64,000 nucleotides of DNA. Origin: JADJLQ01 sp038251405 (GTDB lineage: Bacteria; Bacteroidota; Bacteroidia; Chitinophagales; Saprospiraceae). Position 1 is the first letter of the stretch. Each line of letters begins with the position of its first letter. The position numbers and the translations under genes were made by a program. Shown piece by piece: positions 57,659 to 64,000 of this stretch. The notes below the pieces were generated by a model. That model saw only the letters and a list, made by a program, of their open reading frames with translations. It was not told where the DNA came from and searched no databases. The stretch spans positions 124,001 through 188,000 of the forward strand of contig JBBSBH010000003.1 in assembly GCA_038251405.1 (NCBI GenBank). The letters are read 5' to 3'.

Positions 57659-57771
57659 TCCAACCGCAGAGTGTTGCCTGTGCGATGGCACAAGGCAGGC
57701 TCTTTTGCAAGGTTAGCTTTTGTGTGTCGGCATTGTGTGCCTTGTAAATGTGCATGACTTGGTGTGTTGGC
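57659..57771 (+). repeat. Short attC-like element at the 3' end of the restriction gene
   Basis: The right core GTGTTGGC ends at 57771, directly against the stop codon of the endonuclease gene (minus strand). The interior CTCTTTTGCAAGGTTAGC and TGTGTGCCTTGTAAATGTGC is shared with the element at 60361-60446. The left core is probably GTCCAACCGC at 57659. Confidence 0.65.
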
Positions 57772-58707
57772 TTATCTTGGCCCCATAAAACGGTCGCCAT
57801 TAAAGTGTATCATGTGTTCGGGGAAATCTACAACCCAAACTTCTGTTTCCCATGCAATGTTTGTCGAATGTTTTTTAAATTCTGCAAAGTCGGGAAATGC
57901 TGAAACATAAACTTTGCCTGCTTTACAATCTTTTAATAATTCCTCCAATTCAACAATTCGTTTAGGTGAAACAGGGCCATGAGAAGTAACCGCTTCAATT
58001 AGGTAAAGCCAATTTTTCTTTCTGTCAAATAGAACTACATCTGGTAGTTTGCTATGTTGCGTTATTGGGATGCCAATTTCTTTCAAGACTTTTTTGTCAA
58101 CGTAAAGGTCTTTGTTTGCTGTGTCGCCTAAATAAAGAACTTCACTATCGTTGGCAAAACGTGCAGCAAAATCTTGAACAATTGCAGCTTGTACAACATT
58201 GTGTTTTCCTGCGGATAGTTTGAGAGTTTTGCCGTTGCTTAATTTTACAGGAATTAAATTTTGTTTTCTTTCTTTAAGGTAACGTTTTGAAAGCTCGCCA
58301 ACTTCTGATTTAAATCTTTCTGCTCCTTCTTTCCATGCTTTTGTTCCAAAAGTTTTGATAGCTTCTAATGCTTCGCTTGTTATGGCATAATGAGCATTCG
58401 GGCTGTTGACAGGCAGTTTAGGATTGTCAGGGTTATAATCTGCAATTCTTGCCTGAACAAATTGATGCAACACTTGTCTGCGAAAGGTTTCTCTTGTATT
58501 GGGAGCATACTCTTTTTTGTAAATGTCTTTACAAAATGCCATGATGCCTTTTGAAACTTTTAAACTTGCTTTAGTTGCTTTGCTCCAATTACCTCGGGGC
58601 TTAATATCGCAAAGGGCAAGCAATGTGTAGGCTGAAATTTCATTTTGTTGTGCTGCTGGCAACCCTAATTCTTTAAGGATTTCTTTTGCTTCGTCAATTT
58701 TGCTCAT
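57772..58707 (-). CDS. BsuBI/PstI-type type II restriction endonuclease
   Basis: Start at 58707 (MSKIDEAKEILKELGLPAAQ) is preferred; a start eight codons earlier is possible. The 311-residue product has the helical N-domain (YTLLALCDIKPRGNWSKA) and the C-terminal catalytic part typical of BsuBI/PstI enzymes, with ITQHSKLPDVVLFDRKKNWL and YLIEAVTSHGPVSPKRIVE as the PD-(D/E)xK-like site. That family cuts CTGCAG, so the same target is likely but not proven. It overlaps the end of the methylase gene by 14 bases, so translation is coupled, and its stop codon abuts an attC-like core. Confidence 0.9.
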   Translation of the reverse strand: MSKIDEAKEILKELGLPAAQQNEISAYTLLALCDIKPRGNWSKATKASLKVSKGIMAFCKDIYKKEYAPNTRETFRRQVLHQFVQARIADYNPDNPKLPVNSPNAHYAITSEALEAIKTFGTKAWKEGAERFKSEVGELSKRYLKERKQNLIPVKLSNGKTLKLSAGKHNVVQAAIVQDFAARFANDSEVLYLGDTANKDLYVDKKVLKEIGIPITQHSKLPDVVLFDRKKNWLYLIEAVTSHGPVSPKRIVELEELLKDCKAGKVYVSAFPDFAEFKKHSTNIAWETEVWVVDFPEHMIHFNGDRFMGPR

Positions 58708-60295
58708 AAGCGAAAATATGTTCAATATCAAAGTAGTTGTTTATGATTTCGTCAACCTTTGATTGTGAAAAGTCGTTTAGTAATATTATTTGGTTGCCAA
58801 TTTGTTTGATGTCTTCTAATGGTGGCAAAGGCATTTCCCTTAACTCGGTAGCACTCACATTTATATTTCCATTGAAGGTTCTAAAATATGTGTCGAAGAG
58901 ATTGCTGTTTAACAAGGCAGCAAGTCCTAATATTTCATTTCTTTCAAGATGACCTTTGCGTCTATAAATATAATTAAGATGATTTTCAACGCCGATATAT
59001 TCTGCTTGAGTAATGTCAACAAAGTATGGAGTTGCAACCAATCTGCTCTTGTCGTCCTTAGCACTAAAACGGCGAAGAAAAACATAGTTTTTATTTGGAA
59101 GCAAAAGCGATTTGGTTTCTTCGCAAAGTTGAATGTATTGAGGTTTATTCCTCTTAGTAATAGGCCAATCAAATTGCATTTTAGATGTGTTGATGAGTTG
59201 ATACAACGGTACTAAAAAAACAGTTCCATTTTGATACTGCTCATACAAATATTGCGTAGCTCTGAATGACACTACTGGGCCTGTAGAAATTTGGATGTCG
59301 TATTGATGTAAATTTCCTGCCCATGATTTAAACAGCTTTATTACGTTGTCGTCTGTTTCGTTTGTAGGAAGATGTATAATTTTTTCTTTTGATTTTAAGT
59401 CAATCAGTTCATCAGTTTTATAAATCTTTTCGGTAAAGTTTTCAATATCCTTAATTCCATTAGAATGAGTTACAAGTATTGAAGGTAATTGCTCATTTTG
59501 CTTTTGCTTTTTGCCTTTCAATATTAGGGTTTCTTGCAAAACGCTATCTCGGTCAAAAGTATCGGTCCTTGAACCGAATAAATGTATTTGTTGAATTTCT
59601 ATTTCTTGAAAGAAGGCTTCACGGAAAGCTCTGAAATAATTACCTGATGCAAAACTTCTCGGTGTAATAAATATTAGTTCGCCACCTTCTTTTAAAAGCT
59701 TAGTTGCAACCATCATAAAGATTGAGTAAATGTTTGGTTGCCCCCAAACAATAGACTTTGCTACACTTGCCCGTTTATCATCCTTTGATATTTTGAAATA
59801 TGGCGGATTTGAAATTACAATATCGTAAGTGGCATTTTTCGGTTCAGAAAAAAGTGTCGCTGAAACTTGAAAGCAATCTTTGTTCTCAAGAACAAAATCA
59901 TTTGTGTCAAGTGTTGCCTTAAACTTGATTTTATATTGTTTTAGCCATTTCCCTAAATAGTCAAGCACTGCTTGGGTGTAAGGCAAAATGTCTTGGTCGG
60001 TTTCATAAACAACAAGTTCTATTTCCTTTAAGTTGTCATTCTGCTTTGCAAGTGTCTCAATGAGTGAACTTGAAAGAATGGCTGTTCCGCAACCTGGGTC
60101 AAGTATTTTGAATTTGTCTTTTGTTTGTTTGGTAAGTCCTGACATGAAGTGAGCAATTTCTGTCGGAGTAAAAAACTGTCCATTGTTCTTCTTGTGCTGT
60201 GTCGTAACAGTTTTAGCATAAAGCTGTCCAACCCTGTCGGCGAAGTGGCTTGGTAACTCATTGGTGAGTGGTTTTATGTCTATCACTGCTGTCAT
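58694..60295 (-). CDS. N6-adenine DNA methyltransferase of a type II RM system
   Basis: The 533-residue protein has motif I as KILDPGCGTAILSSSLIETL near residue 75 and the catalytic motif IV as YDIVISNPPYFKISKDD near residue 165. A target-recognition region follows to the end (YRRKGHLERNEILGLAALLN). This is the class of methylase that pairs with BsuBI/PstI enzymes and methylates the adenine of CTGCAG. It is the first gene of the two-gene RM unit, so the protecting methylase is made before the nuclease. No controller gene is visible. Confidence 0.92.
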   Translation of the reverse strand: MTAVIDIKPLTNELPSHFADRVGQLYAKTVTTQHKKNNGQFFTPTEIAHFMSGLTKQTKDKFKILDPGCGTAILSSSLIETLAKQNDNLKEIELVVYETDQDILPYTQAVLDYLGKWLKQYKIKFKATLDTNDFVLENKDCFQVSATLFSEPKNATYDIVISNPPYFKISKDDKRASVAKSIVWGQPNIYSIFMMVATKLLKEGGELIFITPRSFASGNYFRAFREAFFQEIEIQQIHLFGSRTDTFDRDSVLQETLILKGKKQKQNEQLPSILVTHSNGIKDIENFTEKIYKTDELIDLKSKEKIIHLPTNETDDNVIKLFKSWAGNLHQYDIQISTGPVVSFRATQYLYEQYQNGTVFLVPLYQLINTSKMQFDWPITKRNKPQYIQLCEETKSLLLPNKNYVFLRRFSAKDDKSRLVATPYFVDITQAEYIGVENHLNYIYRRKGHLERNEILGLAALLNSNLFDTYFRTFNGNINVSATELREMPLPPLEDIKQIGNQIILLNDFSQSKVDEIINNYFDIEHIFAYEQN

Positions 60296-60360
60296 GCCAA
60301 CAAATTTAGTAAAACTATTGCTGTTTGAAGCGATTTCGATTTATTTGATGGTCGATGTGT

Positions 60361-60446
60361 GTCGGCAAATTTTAGCTCTTTTGCAAGGTTTGCTTTGTGT
60401 CTGGGTTTTGTGTGCCTTGCAAATGTGCTAAAATGTGCGTTGGCTT
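60361..60446 (+). repeat. Short attC-like element upstream of the methylase gene
   Basis: GCAAATTTTAGCTCTTTTGCAAGG at its left is matched by CCTTGCAAATGTGCTAAAAT (reverse complement) at its right, a strong 80-base palindrome. It begins GTCGGC and ends with the core GCGTTGGC at 60437-60444. The interior is shared with the element at 57659-57771 on the other side of the RM genes. Confidence 0.75.
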
Positions 60447-60502
60447 GTTGAGGTCTTCGCTATCAAACCCGAATGAAGAACGTACTGCTCAAATAGGGTG
60501 AC

Positions 60503-60705
60503 GTACAACGAACAGGGCTTTGCGATGTTGGGGGATTTGAAAAACGTCAAGCCGGAACCGCTGCCGATTCAAAAACAAATGTACAAGATAACAACCAAAA
60601 GCCCACCGATGCTTGTCCTGCCCGAACAACAGCTGCCATGTTGCTATAGATGAAGATAACAACGTCATGCCCCAATATTGCAAAACCCAATGTTAGCAGA
60701 TGCCC
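60503..60705 (+). repeat. attC-like element 9 (3' of the SRPBCC gene)
   Basis: The left core GTACAACG is at 60503-60510 and the right core GTTAGCAGATGCCC at 60692-60705. The arms GGGCTTTGCGATGTTGGGG and CCCCAATATTGCAAAACCC pair almost fully. On the minus strand it starts five bases after the SRPBCC stop codon. Confidence 0.8.
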
Positions 60706-60710
60706 TTCAT

Positions 60711-61622
60711 CTAGCCAAAAACATTAGTTCCCTTACCTGTAGTGATTAAACTGTGTAGGCTTTGCTGCATAAGTTCTCCCCAAGCCCAAGAACAACCACC
60801 GTAACATTCAAAAGCTGGAACTAATCCAATATGTGTAAATCGTATTTGTGTTTTGTTATTTATTTGGGTTATTTCAAACACAATTTGTGTTCCTGTCCAT
60901 TCTGAGGGATTAGTGAATTTTAATTTGCTATCGGTAATAAGCCAAACAACTTTTTGATTTGGAATAGACTCTACTATTTTTTGTTCTGAAAAATGAACAT
61001 CTTTCATTTGGTAAGTGAATTCATCGTTGATATTTTCAGTATTTCCCACTATTTCTCCCTGCCACCAACCACGAACATTATTAATTGCATTAAATACTTC
61101 AGAGGGTTTTTGATTGACAAAAAACGTAGAGGTGAAATTGTTTGAAGTCAAAGCTTTTTCATCTTCTGTTTGAGGTTGGTCTTTTCCATTAGGTTGACCT
61201 ATTCCTGTTGTTATCAGACTAAATAGACTTTTTTGAATGTAAGTATTCCAAGCATTTTCACAAATATCGTAACACTCATATTCGGGAACTAAACCTATCT
61301 GAGTGAACTTGATTTGTGTTTTATTTTCCTTTTCAGCTATTTCAAAAACAATTTTATTTCCTGTCCATTCTTCTTTGTTTTTGGTAAAACTGAAATGGTT
61401 TTGCATCACTTGCCAAACTACTTTTTGGTTAGGCACAAATTCAATTATTTTCATTTTACACATATGAACATCTTGATAATGATAAGACCATTCATCATTT
61501 AAGTTGTTGGTATTACCTTCAATTTCTTCGCTCCACCAACCACGAACATTGTTAATTGCATTAAAAACTTCTTTAGCTGAATTTTCAACCAAAATGGTTG
61601 TTGTATAATCTGATGTTGACAT
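60711..61622 (-). CDS. Double-domain SRPBCC (AHSA1-like) protein
   Basis: The 303-residue protein is two homologous halves of about 145 residues each. Both contain EVFNAINNVRGWW near the start, then PNQKVVW, EWTG, IVFEI and FTxIGLVPxxEC. Each half is an AHSA1/START-like helix-grip fold that binds a hydrophobic ligand or acts as a co-chaperone-like domain. The internal duplication is clear; most family members have one domain. It is the third gene of a minus-strand operon after the EthD-like and DinB genes, 16 bases from DinB. Confidence 0.9.
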   Translation of the reverse strand: MSTSDYTTTILVENSAKEVFNAINNVRGWWSEEIEGNTNNLNDEWSYHYQDVHMCKMKIIEFVPNQKVVWQVMQNHFSFTKNKEEWTGNKIVFEIAEKENKTQIKFTQIGLVPEYECYDICENAWNTYIQKSLFSLITTGIGQPNGKDQPQTEDEKALTSNNFTSTFFVNQKPSEVFNAINNVRGWWQGEIVGNTENINDEFTYQMKDVHFSEQKIVESIPNQKVVWLITDSKLKFTNPSEWTGTQIVFEITQINNKTQIRFTHIGLVPAFECYGGCSWAWGELMQQSLHSLITTGKGTNVFG

Positions 61623-61638
61623 TTTTATTTTCTTTAAA

Positions 61639-62118
61639 TTATTTAAGTAAAACCAATTGCCCCAGATGGTATTGCAAGTGAGAGGTTCTGGTAATGATGA
61701 TATTCAACTTATTGCGAAACGGTTCTTTTGCAAATTCTCCTTCTGAAACAGCTGTATGTTTTTCAAACCATTCTTCTGGTTTCAAACTTTCAAATTTTTG
61801 TTTGAAAATTTCACATTGATCCTTCCAATAAATTCTTAAATCTCCTACAGATGGCATTGGCGTTGAAACATTGTCGGCTAATTCTATAAACGGTTTGTAT
61901 AATGTTGGATAAAGTTTTTCGCCCATATTTAAAAGTATGAGCATATTATCGTGCACTGCAATAAGATGTCCCAATAAATAAATTCCTCTGTTTTTGCCGG
62001 GAGCTATTTCCTTTTGTAAAGTCTCGTCATTTAAACTATTAAGAAGCGTATCGCAACTTAGGATTGATGCGTTCCAACGGTCAAGTACCATTTTTAAACT
62101 AATTGCTGTTGTCGTCAT
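61639..62118 (-). CDS. DinB-like metalloprotein
   Basis: The 159-residue protein is a four-helix bundle of the DinB/YfiT type. Candidate metal ligands are the His in YLLGHLIAVHDNMLILLN and the late His pair in ITRTSHLQYHLGQLVLLK, the characteristic ending. Many members are thiol-S-transferases or stress proteins; the substrate is unknown. It lies between the EthD-like and SRPBCC genes in one operon with spacings of 54 and 16 bases. Confidence 0.87.
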   Translation of the reverse strand: MTTTAISLKMVLDRWNASILSCDTLLNSLNDETLQKEIAPGKNRGIYLLGHLIAVHDNMLILLNMGEKLYPTLYKPFIELADNVSTPMPSVGDLRIYWKDQCEIFKQKFESLKPEEWFEKHTAVSEGEFAKEPFRNKLNIIITRTSHLQYHLGQLVLLK

Positions 62119-62172
62119 TTTTTATTTTTTTAACGGTTACTGAATTTTAATTTATTTGTTGATGTAAATCAA

Positions 62173-62484
62173 TTAAACATTTTTTGTGTCGTAAACATAA
62201 ATCTGAACTTCTTCATCGCTAGCTAAAATCTTTCTGTCAACGGCACATTTTTGCCCAATTTTAGATTTGAAAGCCGTCATCATTGTTTCCATTGAATCAA
62301 AATATAAATTGGCGATTCTATAAACATCAGGATGCCCTGTTAGGGAGACAATTTGTCCATCATTTATTTCATATTTCAACAAACCAGGTAATTGGTTTGC
62401 CAACGGAATGTGAACTTCAGAATAATGTTTTTCAAAAAATTCAATATCTTTTGGTGTTTTGTAAACTACCGTCATTTTAGCCAT
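62173..62484 (-). CDS. EthD-family small protein
   Basis: The 103-residue product has the dimeric alpha-beta-barrel pattern of EthD proteins: MTVVYKTPKDIEFFEKHYSE with HIPLANQLPGLLKYEI, then PDVYRIANLYFDSMETMMTA. Proteins of this kind accompany oxidative degradation operons. It is the first gene of the operon that continues with DinB and SRPBCC, and it is divergent from the GlxA-type regulator, which probably controls the three genes. Confidence 0.87.
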   Translation of the reverse strand: MAKMTVVYKTPKDIEFFEKHYSEVHIPLANQLPGLLKYEINDGQIVSLTGHPDVYRIANLYFDSMETMMTAFKSKIGQKCAVDRKILASDEEVQIYVYDTKNV

Positions 62485-62511
62485 TTGATTTATTGTTTAA
62501 ATTGTATAATG

Positions 62512-62519
62512 CAAAAATA
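62512..62519 (-). promoter_or_regulatory. Predicted -7 element of the EthD-DinB-SRPBCC operon
   Basis: Read on the minus strand it is TATTTTTG, matching TAnnTTTG, with a TTG 17 bases upstream. The EthD ATG is 27 bases downstream. Confidence 0.45.
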
Positions 62520-62567
62520 ACGTCTATTACTTACTCCAATAAGGTGTTAAATAGACTTTATAATGGG

Positions 62568-62598
62568 TTGATTTGGACAATGGGTTTATATAACTTTG
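62568..62598 (+). promoter_or_regulatory. Predicted promoter of the GlxA-type regulator gene
   Basis: TTG at 62568-62570 and TAACTTTG at 62591-62598 are 20 bases apart, close to Bacteroidota -33/-7 spacing. The ATG follows 12 bases later at 62611. Confidence 0.55.
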
Positions 62599-62610
62599 CA
62601 AAAAAGTATA

Positions 62611-63609
62611 ATGAAACATTTAACTATTATAGTTCCTAATGGAGATAATAACCTTAGCAGCATTACGGGAGCTTATGAAATATTGAATAAGGCAAATTCC
62701 TATTGGAAAGAAAATGGAAATGGAGAAATGTTTACAATTCAATTAGCCGGTATTTCAGAAAATATAACATTCAATGATGGTTTATTTACAGTAAAACCGC
62801 ACACCAATATTTCAGTAATCAGCAAGACCGACCTTATTATTATTCCGTCATTAAACCACAATTATGAAATGGCTCTTTCTGAAAATGATTTGTTGATTGA
62901 ATGGTTAGTAAATCAGTATAAAAGAGGTGCAGAAATTGCAACCATTTGTACAGGAGCTTTTATGCTTGCAGCTTCAGGTTTACTTGATGGGAAAAGTTGC
63001 TCTACACATTGGTCAGTTACTGAAAACTTTAGAGCAATGTTCCCAAAAGTTAATTTACAAATAGATAAATTAATTACAGATGAAAAGGGAATTTATACCA
63101 ATGGTGGAGCATATTCTTTCTTGAATTTGATGATTTATCTGGTTGAAAAATATTACGACAGACAAACAGCTATTTATTGTTCTAAAGTTTTTCAGATTGA
63201 AATGGATAGAATTACACAGTCTGAATTTGTAATATTCACCGGGCAAAAAAAGCACAGTGATGAGGTTGTCAAAAATGCACAAGTGTACATTGAAAACAAT
63301 TTAGTAGAAAAAATCAACATAGAAAATTTGTCGTCCAGGTTTAATGTTGGAAGAAGGAACTTTGATAGAAGGTTTATTAAAGCTACCGGAAATTCGCCAA
63401 TAGAATATTCACAAAGAGTAAAAGTTGAAGTTGCCAAAAAATCTTTTGAAACTAATCGGAAATCAATTAATGAGGTTATGTATGAAGTTGGCTATTCCGA
63501 TGTAAAAGCGTTTAGAGAAGTTTTTAGAAAATATACTGGTATGTCTCCCTTGGAATATAAAGGTAAATACAATAAAGATTCTATCTTGTTTTTAAGTAAG
63601 GTATATTAG
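62611..63609 (+). CDS. GlxA-type AraC-family transcriptional regulator
   Basis: Start at 62611 (MKHLTIIVPNGDNNLSSITG); an upstream TTG overlaps the promoter and is unlikely. Residues about 1-185 form a DJ-1/PfpI-like domain with GAEIATICTGAFMLAASGLL, whose Cys sits at the nucleophile elbow, and CSTHWSVTENFRAMFP. Residues about 225-330 hold the AraC helix-turn-helix pair, ending SDVKAFREVFRKYTGMSPLE. It is transcribed away from the EthD-DinB-SRPBCC genes and is enclosed in the same cassette-like unit, so it is probably their own regulator. Confidence 0.9.
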   Translation: MKHLTIIVPNGDNNLSSITGAYEILNKANSYWKENGNGEMFTIQLAGISENITFNDGLFTVKPHTNISVISKTDLIIIPSLNHNYEMALSENDLLIEWLVNQYKRGAEIATICTGAFMLAASGLLDGKSCSTHWSVTENFRAMFPKVNLQIDKLITDEKGIYTNGGAYSFLNLMIYLVEKYYDRQTAIYCSKVFQIEMDRITQSEFVIFTGQKKHSDEVVKNAQVYIENNLVEKINIENLSSRFNVGRRNFDRRFIKATGNSPIEYSQRVKVEVAKKSFETNRKSINEVMYEVGYSDVKAFREVFRKYTGMSPLEYKGKYNKDSILFLSKVY

Positions 63610-63627
63610 TTGGTCCGTGTCGCTTTA

Positions 63628-63763
63628 GGGTTTCTGCTAACGTTTAGCTATGAAACGTATGCGTTTAAATACCTACATTTTTGTCCCACGTTGCAAACGA
63701 AATTTAACAGCACACACTTTAAGAACCTACAATACAGCATATGTTTTATAGCTTTTGTTGGCG
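63628..63763 (+). repeat. attC-like element 10
   Basis: The left core GGGTTTCTGCTAAC is at 63628-63641 and the right core TTGTTGGCG ends at 63763. TTAGCTATGAAACGTATGCG and the complement of CATATGTTTTATAGCTTT pair at most positions. It sits 46 bases before the left-side AraC gene end is left behind and 10 bases from the next gene's stop, between genes of opposite direction. Confidence 0.8.
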
Positions 63764-63773
63764 GTTCGTGCTT

Positions 63774-64000
63774 TTAATCCGTCACCAATTCAATGTCTAA
63801 AAATTTGTTTCTCCAAATTGTCACCAAGGATAATGCGTAGATAATTATGCCTACCATGATTGATGTCATGAACACTTTCGCACCGTTGTCAGGGTAAACC
63901 AGATTTATAACGCCACACAACATCAAAACTGTCAAGGCGAAAAATGGAAATCGAATATTAGGTCCCTTGTTGGCCTTCACTCTTACCTCTTTTATTTGTC
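63774..64000 (-). CDS. Small membrane protein, 5' end possibly outside the window
   Basis: A GTG at 63978-63980 would give 68 residues, but the frame is open to the window edge without an ATG, so the true start may lie beyond 64000. Two membrane helices are visible (FFALTVLMLCGVINLVYP and VFMTSIMVGIIIYALSLVTI), followed by a short basic and acidic tail ending ELVTD. I do not recognise a family. The stop codon lies 10 bases from the core of the last attC-like element. Confidence 0.6.
   Translation of the reverse strand, partial: QIKEVRVKANKGPNIRFPFFALTVLMLCGVINLVYPDNGAKVFMTSIMVGIIIYALSLVTIWRNKFLDIELVTD

Noticed and set aside
57491..57757. 88-codon plus-strand frame over elements 8 and S57
   Set aside because: It is a by-product of the G+C-rich palindromes and has no conserved motif.
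36170..63763. Explaining the palindromes as MITEs or CRISPR-like repeats
   Set aside because: Sizes and interiors vary, spacing follows genes, no target duplications are seen, and unit-specific end words pair across genes, which neither explanation predicts. MITE origin of single copies cannot be fully excluded.

Overview
The window looks like chromosome from a member of the Bacteroidota, probably Chitinophagia- or Sphingobacteriia-like, though I cannot place it more finely. The DNA is AT-rich. There is a gliding-motility/type IX secretion C-terminal domain protein and a SusC-like TonB receptor with a carboxypeptidase-regulatory-like N-domain. There are many lipoproteins, and promoters of the TAnnTTTG kind. 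Nearly all genes lie on the minus strand. I saw no rRNA, tRNA or CRISPR array.

Region 1 (1-31 kb) is ordinary chromosomal content. It holds an alpha-E/ATP-grasp pair, a large GH2 beta-galactosidase, a small outer-membrane barrel protein, an M28 peptidase, an Mn-type superoxide dismutase and an exported HisC-like aminotransferase. A tight four-gene operon follows (secreted CHU_C-domain protein, alpha/beta hydrolase, M19 dipeptidase, lipoprotein). Then come a 2919-residue NdvB-type cyclic beta-glucan synthase, a propeller lipoprotein, and a TonB receptor divergent from an MntR/DtxR regulator. A DtxR-like palindrome overlaps the receptor promoter.

Region 2 (30-36 kb) is a transition zone. It has a decayed fusion gene ending in an AhpD-like domain with several lesions. 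It also has a visibly more G+C-rich two-component module: a hybrid PAS histidine kinase with a tandem PAS duplication, and a receiver-metallo-beta-lactamase protein.

Region 3 (about 36-64 kb) is the most interesting part. It is a string of small, functionally unrelated genes: methyltransferase, VOC protein, AraC, FMN oxidase, MBL proteins, esterase, GH35-type enzyme, DPP-IV-like peptidase, BsuBI/PstI-type restriction-modification, SRPBCC/DinB/EthD operon. They are separated by imperfect palindromic elements of about 80-220 bp. Most elements begin with a GCTAACG-like core and end with a TGTTGGC-like core on the plus strand. The 5' end of a gene unit carries the same 9-14 base word as its own 3' end, in inverted orientation. 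Six units show this (LDH, MBL, esterase, GH35, DPP, SRPBCC-AraC). This is the pairing expected of integron gene cassettes with attC sites. No intact integrase is in the window, so this would be an integrase-less cassette array (CALIN-like) in a Bacteroidota chromosome. Two decayed elements that look like tyrosine recombinase plus IS91-like transposase, an IS110 remnant, a mobile 18-base hairpin and several recently broken genes lie within the array.

The assignments rest on reading the sequence and on family knowledge. No search or folding program was run.
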